Assembly: GCA_947441875.1 (NCBI GenBank)
Contig: CANEUR010000020.1
Coordinates: forward strand, 1-10,705
Length of the DNA: 10,705 nt
Direction of reading: 5' to 3'
Source: Rickettsiales bacterium
GTDB taxonomy: Bacteria > Pseudomonadota > Alphaproteobacteria > Rickettsiales > UBA1997
Under the pieces are notes generated by a model. That model had not been told where the DNA came from. It was given only the letters and a program-made list of their open reading frames with translations, and made no database searches. Shown here in pieces: positions 6,002 to 10,705 of the stretch (the stretch's first letter is position 1; each line of letters opens with the position of its first letter). Both the position numbers and the translations under genes were made by a program.

Positions 6002-7261
6002 TTAGATAATTTTTTTAATTTTAACTAAAATTATATCATTGTGATTTTTTTTAACAATCTCAAAATAAAAATTATGAATAGTAAATATTTCTTTTTCTTC
6101 AGGAATGCGTCCTAAATAATTGATGATATAAGCCGAGATATTTAAAGCTTCTTCGTTTTCTGATAATTGCCAATTGAGTTTTTTGTTGAGATCGTAAATA
6201 AGGGTTTTTCCGCTTACTTTATAAAGCCCAGATTTGCTTTTAATAATGTTTATTTCATTTCTTTCATCTGGTTCTTTAATTTCGCCAACTATTTCTTCTA
6301 AGATATCTTCGAGAGTTATCAAACCTTGCACCGAGCCATATTCGTCTATCACTATTGCCATTCTTTTTTTTATTTTGCGAAAGGCAAATAATTGAGCTTT
6401 TAAAGTATTAGAATTTGGCACAAAAAAAGGAGTTGAAACCACTTGTTGTAAATCAAAATCATTGAGGTTGCCTTTATATAAATAGAGAGCTTTTAGCATT
6501 TTTCTTACATTTAAAATATGAGTGATGTTTTCTTCTTGATTTTGCCAAAGTGGAATTCGGGTATAGCCAATATCGATGGCCTTTTTAACAATTTCAGTAA
6601 TGCTTAAATTGTAGTTAATAGAGTCAATATTTTTGCGATGCACCATAATTTCAATGATAGAGGTATCGGATAAATCTAGTACTCCGTCGAGTAGATCTTT
6701 GTCGTATTTAAAAATTGAACCTTCTTTGGCTTTTAGTTCAATAGTATTGCGAATTTCTTCGAGTTCAGAAATATGGCTAGACTCTTTCTTTTTAAAATTG
6801 ACAATAGCTTTATCGATGATTTTTTCGATGATATGCACAATTGGTAAAAAAATTTTGTATAAAAAATCAATAAAATTAGCAAAAAAAACAGCGATTTTTT
6901 CTGGCTGATGCAGGGCAAGAGTTTTTGGTAAAATCTCGCCAAAAATAATAATTACTACTGTTAAAAAAATTGTGGCATAAATTACTCCAATTTCACCAAA
7001 TAATTCGAGTAATATTTTAGTGGTTAAGGAAGAGGCGATAATATTTATGGCATTGTTGGTAAGAAGCATTACACTTACTAATTTTGCTCTATTTTGTAGT
7101 AAATTTTCGAGCTTTTTGGCTTTTTGACAACCTTCGTTTTTTAATTTCCAAATTTTTGCTCTTGAAACGGTGGTGATGGAGGTTTCAAAGCATGAAACTA
7201 GACCTGCAAAAATAATTAGACTTGCCACATAAAATATTTGCCAAGACAATGAAATAAACAT
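6002..7261 (-). CDS. CNNM/CorC (HlyC, TlyC-like) membrane protein with CBS domains
   Basis: A 419-residue inner-membrane protein with the full CNNM-CBS-CorC architecture. The N-terminal CNNM domain has hydrophobic segments at about 8-24, 60-80, 91-108 and 122-146, and carries CFETSITTVSRAKI (24-37) and FGEILPKTLALHQPE (107-121). A CBS pair spans about 205-260 and 275-330, with GYTRIPLW and MAIVIDEYGSVQGLITLEDILEEIVGEI. The C-terminal CorC_HlyC domain is at about 338-418. Family members are linked to Mg2+/Co2+ efflux or homeostasis; Rickettsia homologues were named TlyC for reported hemolysis, which is not predictable from sequence. Its ATG abuts the lysK stop directly (TAAATG), and hemA follows after 1 nt, so all three are probably translated from one message. 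No separate ribosome binding site is seen. Ion specificity is not inferable here. Confidence 0.93.
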   Translation of the reverse strand: MFISLSWQIFYVASLIIFAGLVSCFETSITTVSRAKIWKLKNEGCQKAKKLENLLQNRAKLVSVMLLTNNAINIIASSLTTKILLELFGEIGVIYATIFLTVVIIIFGEILPKTLALHQPEKIAVFFANFIDFLYKIFLPIVHIIEKIIDKAIVNFKKKESSHISELEEIRNTIELKAKEGSIFKYDKDLLDGVLDLSDTSIIEIMVHRKNIDSINYNLSITEIVKKAIDIGYTRIPLWQNQEENITHILNVRKMLKALYLYKGNLNDFDLQQVVSTPFFVPNSNTLKAQLFAFRKIKKRMAIVIDEYGSVQGLITLEDILEEIVGEIKEPDERNEINIIKSKSGLYKVSGKTLIYDLNKKLNWQLSENEEALNISAYIINYLGRIPEEKEIFTIHNFYFEIVKKNHNDIILVKIKKII

Positions 7262-8839
7262 TTAATTTAATTCTTGATTAATAGATTTATCGATTAGTTT
7301 AGTGAAATTTTCTATTCCAAATAAAGCGATAAATGAGCCAATTCTAGGGCCTTGATTTTGACCTAATAAAACCTGATAAAGTAATGAAAACCAAGAGCCT
7401 ATGTTATTTTCATAGCCTTGTTCTTTGCCAACTTTATAAACCACATTTTGTAGTAAATTGGCATCTGACTTGCTGTTTGATAACTGTTCTTTTAAAGCTT
7501 GTAATTGGTTTATTTGTGTATCATTTGGAGATAAATAAACCTTATATTGTTTTATAAAATCGTTGTAATAGGCAAGGGCTTTTTGTACCATTTCGTTTAA
7601 TAGTGGAGAGGTTTTTTTGGTAATATTGGGTGAATATTTGGCAATGAAACCCCATAAAATATCTTCGTTTTCGGGGTTGCAAGCCGAAGCAAGATTAAGA
7701 AGTAAAGAATAGCTAAGTGCAAAATTAACATAATTTTGCGGTGGATTGCCTTGATGAATATGAAAAACTGGGTTTTCTAGTTGTTGAGCGGGTGTTTGAC
7801 TACTAAAAGAACCTAAAAAAGCCAAATATTCATCGACTGCTTTTGGAATTGCATCGAAATATAATCGTTTGGCAGTTTGTGGTTTTTGATACATAAATAA
7901 AGACATAGATTGAGTAGGGGCATATTTAAGCCAATCTTCTACAGAAATGCCGTTGCCTTTTGATTTTGAGATTTTTTCGCCAGTTTCTGATAAAAACATT
8001 TCATAGACAAAATTAATTGGCGGTTTACCGCCGAGTATTTTGCAAACACTACTATAAATTTGTTGATTTGGTTGGTGATCTTTGCCAAAAATTTCGTAGT
8101 CTACTTCAAAATTTTGCCATCTAGCGCCGAAATCTATTTTCCATTGTAGTTTGCAATTACCATCTAAAATTGAAATTTCTTGTTGTTGTTGTTTATTATC
8201 AAGATAAGTGATGGTTTGTTTTTGTGGATTAACAGCCAAAACTCCTTTATCGATAACCATATTGGTGGCAGGATCGATAGGCATGAAGGGGCTATAAGTG
8301 CCTTTTCGCTCATCTCCTAAAGTGGGTAGCATTAAATTTAATAAATCTTGATATTTTTCTAAAACTTTTAGCATAGTTTGGTTAAAAGCACCAGATTTAT
8401 ATTGTTGGGTGGCGCTGATAAAAACATATTCAAAACCAAAAGAATTTAAAAAACTTTGCAATCTAGCATTCATATGGTGGCCAAAAGATTGATGAGTACC
8501 AAATGGATCTGGAATCGAAGTAAGTGGTTTTCCTAGGTGTTGAGCGATTAAATTTTGATTGGGAATATTTTCTGGCACTTTACGTAAGCCATCAATATCG
8601 TCTGAAACACAATACATTTTCACCGGAATATGTGGAGCAAGTAGTGAGAAAGCTTGCATTACAAATGCTGTTCGAACTACTTCGCCAAAAGTACCTATAT
8701 GAGGTAAGCCAGATGGGCCGTAACCGGTTTCAAAAAGTACAAAACCTTTTTTTGGGATTTGATTTTGAATTTTGGTGAGAATTTTTTTTGCTTCTAAAAA
8801 AGGCCAAGCAGTGCTTATTTGGTAGTGGTTTTTGGACAT
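7262..8839 (-). CDS. lysK: Lysyl-tRNA synthetase, class I
   Basis: Charges tRNA-Lys with lysine. It is the class I (archaeal/alphaproteobacterial) form, unrelated in fold to the common class II LysS. The 525 residues contain the class I signature ETGYGPSGLPHIGTFGEVVR (37-56), with the HIGH-box equivalent HIGT at 47-50 and the KMSKS-box equivalent KISKS at 289-293 (SETGEKISKSKGNGIS). Other family motifs are CVSDDIDGLRKVPEN, DPFGTHQSF and IFGKDHQPN (about 250-258). The C-terminal half is the helical anticodon-binding region. The gene lies 10 nt after hemC and touches the CNNM gene. Use of class I LysRS is one of the better taxonomic pointers in the window. Whether a class II enzyme exists elsewhere cannot be told. 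Confidence 0.96.
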   Translation of the reverse strand: MSKNHYQISTAWPFLEAKKILTKIQNQIPKKGFVLFETGYGPSGLPHIGTFGEVVRTAFVMQAFSLLAPHIPVKMYCVSDDIDGLRKVPENIPNQNLIAQHLGKPLTSIPDPFGTHQSFGHHMNARLQSFLNSFGFEYVFISATQQYKSGAFNQTMLKVLEKYQDLLNLMLPTLGDERKGTYSPFMPIDPATNMVIDKGVLAVNPQKQTITYLDNKQQQQEISILDGNCKLQWKIDFGARWQNFEVDYEIFGKDHQPNQQIYSSVCKILGGKPPINFVYEMFLSETGEKISKSKGNGISVEDWLKYAPTQSMSLFMYQKPQTAKRLYFDAIPKAVDEYLAFLGSFSSQTPAQQLENPVFHIHQGNPPQNYVNFALSYSLLLNLASACNPENEDILWGFIAKYSPNITKKTSPLLNEMVQKALAYYNDFIKQYKVYLSPNDTQINQLQALKEQLSNSKSDANLLQNVVYKVGKEQGYENNIGSWFSLLYQVLLGQNQGPRIGSFIALFGIENFTKLIDKSINQELN

Positions 8840-8849
8840 ATTTATAAAG

Positions 8850-9782
8850 TTAAGATGAAATTTTTTGCCATAAAGAATGTGCTTCGGTTTTGGTTTTTAA
8901 GGCTAAGGTATTACCTAGTTTTTTTGCCTCGTGATGCGAAATTATTTTGGTGCTGAGTTGTTGAAAATAATGTTCTGAGCCACAGTTAGAGATAATGGCG
9001 GTTTTTAAGGTGAGAGTATTATGATTTATGGTGGCAAAACTTGCCATAGGGGTAAGGCAATCGCCTTGCATAGTTGAGATAAATTCTCGCTCAGCAGTAA
9101 AGCAAATATTACTTTGGTGATGATTAACTGTGCTAGCTATTTGCTGAATTTCTGGATCGTCAACTCTGGTTTGTAAGGCTAAACAACCTTGCCCTGCCGA
9201 AGGTGGCATTTGATCTGCATTGAAAATATATTGAGCGAGATGATCTTGATTAATTCGGGTAAGACCTGCCATTGCTAAAACTATAGCATCAAAGTTTTTT
9301 TGTTGTAATTTGGCTATTCTGGTATCAATATTGCCTCTTAAATCAACAATCGTGCAAGTAGGGAGTAGTTTTTTTAAAAAAGCCGATCTTCTTGGTGAAG
9401 AAGTGCCGATAACAGCATTTTTTGGTAAATCGGCAAGAGATTTTATTTTATGATGAGAAATTAAACCATCAAAAGGATTGTTTCTTTCGTTTATAGCAGA
9501 CAAGATGGTTTTACTATGTAAGATTGGCGGTAGATCTTTGCTAGAATGAACTGCGATATCAATTTTATTTTCCAGTAAAGCTTGCTCAAGTTCTTTGATA
9601 AATAAGCCTTTTCCACCAATTTCGGCTAATTTTACAGAATGATGAACATCGCCACTGGTTTTGATAGGAACAACTTCTATTTTAATGTTGCTAAGCAAAG
9701 AAGACAATGATAAATAAACTTCAGCAGCTTGAGCCAAGGCTAGCTTGCTTGACCTAGTACCAATTCTTACTAACCTAGACAT
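8850..9782 (-). CDS. hemC: Porphobilinogen deaminase (hydroxymethylbilane synthase)
   Basis: Polymerises four porphobilinogen molecules into the linear tetrapyrrole hydroxymethylbilane, in the cytosol. The 310 residues match the family length. Motifs are RIGTRSSKLALAQA (6-19), IKTSGD (40-45), GGKGLFIKELEQALL (56-70), AVHSSKDLP (77-85, with Asp83 equivalent to the catalytic E. coli Asp84), IGTSSPRR (125-132), LRGNIDTR (148-155), LAMAGLTR (169-176) and PPSAGQGCLAL (193-203). Cys242 in QGDCLTPMASFA is the attachment site of the dipyrromethane cofactor; here the usual GGC is GDC, as in some other bacteria. It lies 6 nt after rpmJ and 10 nt before lysK. An AAGG in the end of rpmJ could serve as a ribosome binding site. 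With hemA further along it provides two non-adjacent steps of the heme pathway in one run. Confidence 0.96.
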   Translation of the reverse strand: MSRLVRIGTRSSKLALAQAAEVYLSLSSLLSNIKIEVVPIKTSGDVHHSVKLAEIGGKGLFIKELEQALLENKIDIAVHSSKDLPPILHSKTILSAINERNNPFDGLISHHKIKSLADLPKNAVIGTSSPRRSAFLKKLLPTCTIVDLRGNIDTRIAKLQQKNFDAIVLAMAGLTRINQDHLAQYIFNADQMPPSAGQGCLALQTRVDDPEIQQIASTVNHHQSNICFTAEREFISTMQGDCLTPMASFATINHNTLTLKTAIISNCGSEHYFQQLSTKIISHHEAKKLGNTLALKTKTEAHSLWQKISS

Positions 9783-9788
9783 TAAAAA

Positions 9789-9914
9789 TTAACCTTGACG
9801 AGCTTTAAAACGAGGATTCACTTTGTTGATAACATAAATTCGCCCCTTTCTACGCACTACTTTACAGTTTTTATCGCGTTTTTTGGCAGATTTAATAGAA
9901 TTGTATATTTTCAT
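9789..9914 (-). CDS. rpmJ: 50S ribosomal protein L36 (bL36)
   Basis: A 41-residue, strongly basic protein, MKIYNSIKSAKKRDKNCKVV followed by RRKGRIYVINKVNPRFKARQG. The VVRRKGRIYVINK and NPRFKARQG segments identify bL36. This is the longer variant with an insertion after the N-terminus, typical of alphaproteobacteria, and not the 37-38-residue zinc form. Only one cysteine (residue 17) remains of the Cys-Cys-Cys-His ribbon, so zinc binding is not expected. The start and stop (ATG at 9914, TAA at 9791-9789) give exactly the family length. It leads directly into hemC. About 60 nt of A/T-rich sequence separates it from xseB and probably holds its promoter or leader. Confidence 0.95.
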   Translation of the reverse strand: MKIYNSIKSAKKRDKNCKVVRRKGRIYVINKVNPRFKARQG

Positions 9915-9975
9915 AAAATGAATTATTTAAAAAATTAAAACACACATTTTAAAGCTTTTTTTTTATTTAACAAGA

Positions 9976-10173
9976 TTAATTTTTGATTATTTCCATTTTT
10001 AATTGAGCATCTTGCAGTTTTGCTTGGCATAAAGTATGAAGATCGGTAGCTTCTTTATGAAGATTTATCATATCGTTGAGATTTATAGTATTAGAAGAAA
10101 GGTTTTTGACAATTTCTTCGAGACGATTTAAAGCCTGTTCAAAGCTGAGATTTTGATTATTAGAGTTGTTCAT
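9976..10173 (-). CDS. xseB: Exodeoxyribonuclease VII small subunit
   Basis: A 65-residue acidic helical protein with LSFEQALNRLEEIVKNLSS (9-27), followed by a second helix with LHKEATDLHTLCQAKLQDAQLKM. This is the diagnostic XseB pattern (FEEAL..LE.IV..LE....L...I.LYE.G..L...C...L..A). Several XseB subunits bind the catalytic XseA to form exonuclease VII, which degrades single-stranded DNA from either end. The ATG lies inside the 3' end of purF (14-nt overlap, different frame), implying translational coupling. xseA is not in the window. Confidence 0.92.
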   Translation of the reverse strand: MNNSNNQNLSFEQALNRLEEIVKNLSSNTINLNDMINLHKEATDLHTLCQAKLQDAQLKMEIIKN

Positions 10174-10705
10174 GGTCGGTTAAAGTAATAGGATATTGAT
10201 TAGAAAAACAAGCATCGCAATATTGTGGGTTTTTGTTGTTGCGTGCGGTTTTGGTGATGGCTAAATATAGAGAATTTAAAGAAAGATATTGTAAATTATC
10301 GGCTCCAATAAATTGCCTAATTTCTTCTTGTGACATATAAGAAGCTAGTAAATCTTTTTTTTCTGGAGTGTCTACACCATAAAAACAAGGTGAAATAGTA
10401 GGTGGAGAGGCAATTAAAAAATGAATTTCTTTAGCTCCTGCTTCTTTTACCATTTGTACAATTTTTTTAGAAGTTGTGCCTCGAACAATGCTATCGTCTA
10501 TTAACACAACTTTTTTATTTTTTAAGACCGCCAAATTAGCATTGTGTTTTAATTTTACTCCAAAATGCCTAATTTTATCGGTAGGCTCAATGAAAGTGCG
10601 CCCTACATAATGATTACGTATAATGCCGAGTTCAAAAGGAATGCCAGATTGCAATGAAAAACCAATAGCCGCCGGCACACCAGAATCTGGCACTGGCACT
10701 ACCAC
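10160..10705 (-). CDS. purF: Amidophosphoribosyltransferase, C-terminal part (5' end beyond the window)
   Basis: The last 181 codons of PurF, which transfers the amide nitrogen of glutamine to PRPP to make phosphoribosylamine, the first committed step of purine synthesis. The fragment opens in VVVPVPDSGVPAAIGF, a conserved PRTase-domain segment, so the GTG at the window edge is internal and not a start. The PRPP-binding loop VVLIDDSIVRGTTS is at about residues 66-79 of the fragment. The cysteines in SPCFYG (107) and YCDAC (163, 166) match three of the four [4Fe-4S] ligands of the Bacillus subtilis-type enzyme; the fourth would lie upstream of the window. The N-terminal glutamine-amidotransferase domain is not visible. 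It ends in a 14-nt overlap with xseB. Confidence 0.95.
   Translation of the reverse strand: MVVPVPDSGVPAAIGFSLQSGIPFELGIIRNHYVGRTFIEPTDKIRHFGVKLKHNANLAVLKNKKVVLIDDSIVRGTTSKKIVQMVKEAGAKEIHFLIASPPTISPCFYGVDTPEKKDLLASYMSQEEIRQFIGADNLQYLSLNSLYLAITKTARNNKNPQYCDACFSNQYPITLTDHEQL

Noticed and set aside
6633..6942. Open frames overlapping the CNNM gene (plus 6633-6908, minus 6733-6942)
   Set aside because: Their hydrophobic or Lys/Ser-rich translations come from out-of-frame reading of the membrane-protein gene; no independent support.
8524..8778. Plus-strand open frame opposite lysK
   Set aside because: It is antisense to the HIGH-box region of lysK and has no domain or start signals.
9929..9952. 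Possible terminator between xseB and rpmJ (TTAAAA-TGTGTG-TTTTAA then a T-run on the minus strand)
   Set aside because: The geometry is terminator-like, but the 6-bp stem is entirely A-T and such patterns arise by chance in this DNA. It is too weak to decide whether rpmJ starts a new transcript.

Overview
The window is AT-rich by eye, and its genes point to an alphaproteobacterium. It encodes a glycine-type 5-aminolevulinate synthase, a class I (archaeal-type) lysyl-tRNA synthetase, and a 41-residue L36 of the form seen in alphaproteobacteria. AT-richness, tight gene packing and palindromic intergenic repeats together suggest a host-associated lineage such as Rickettsiales or Holosporales. That placement is an inference. 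metE and purF show that this organism kept methionine and purine genes that many obligate intracellular relatives have lost.

Layout. Nearly everything is on the minus strand. From the right edge, transcription runs through the 3' part of purF, xseB (overlapping purF by 14 nt), rpmJ, hemC, lysK, a CNNM/CorC-type membrane protein and hemA. The last five genes are almost gapless (junctions of 6, 10, 0 and 1 nt). This block joins two steps of heme synthesis (HemA makes 5-aminolevulinate, HemC makes hydroxymethylbilane) to translation genes and a probable divalent-cation transporter. On the left, also on the minus strand, are tRNA-Ala(GGC), metE and the 5' end of a cinA-like gene that leaves the window.

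Between these two minus-strand blocks (about 2972-4815) lies the unusual part: one plus-strand gene for a type IV prepilin-like protein with its own candidate promoter and a strong intrinsic terminator. It is flanked on both sides by palindromic non-coding DNA. Upstream is a 166-bp element with 17-bp perfect terminal inverted repeats enclosing a second, 20-bp perfect inverted repeat. Downstream is a cluster of modular repeats in which conserved blocks ending in GGTAGTGTT surround variable hairpins, with two units facing each other.

No complete new multi-gene system is visible. The best candidates for something undescribed are the two repeat families and the solitary prepilin between them. The protein-coding genes outside that island are recognisable members of known families.
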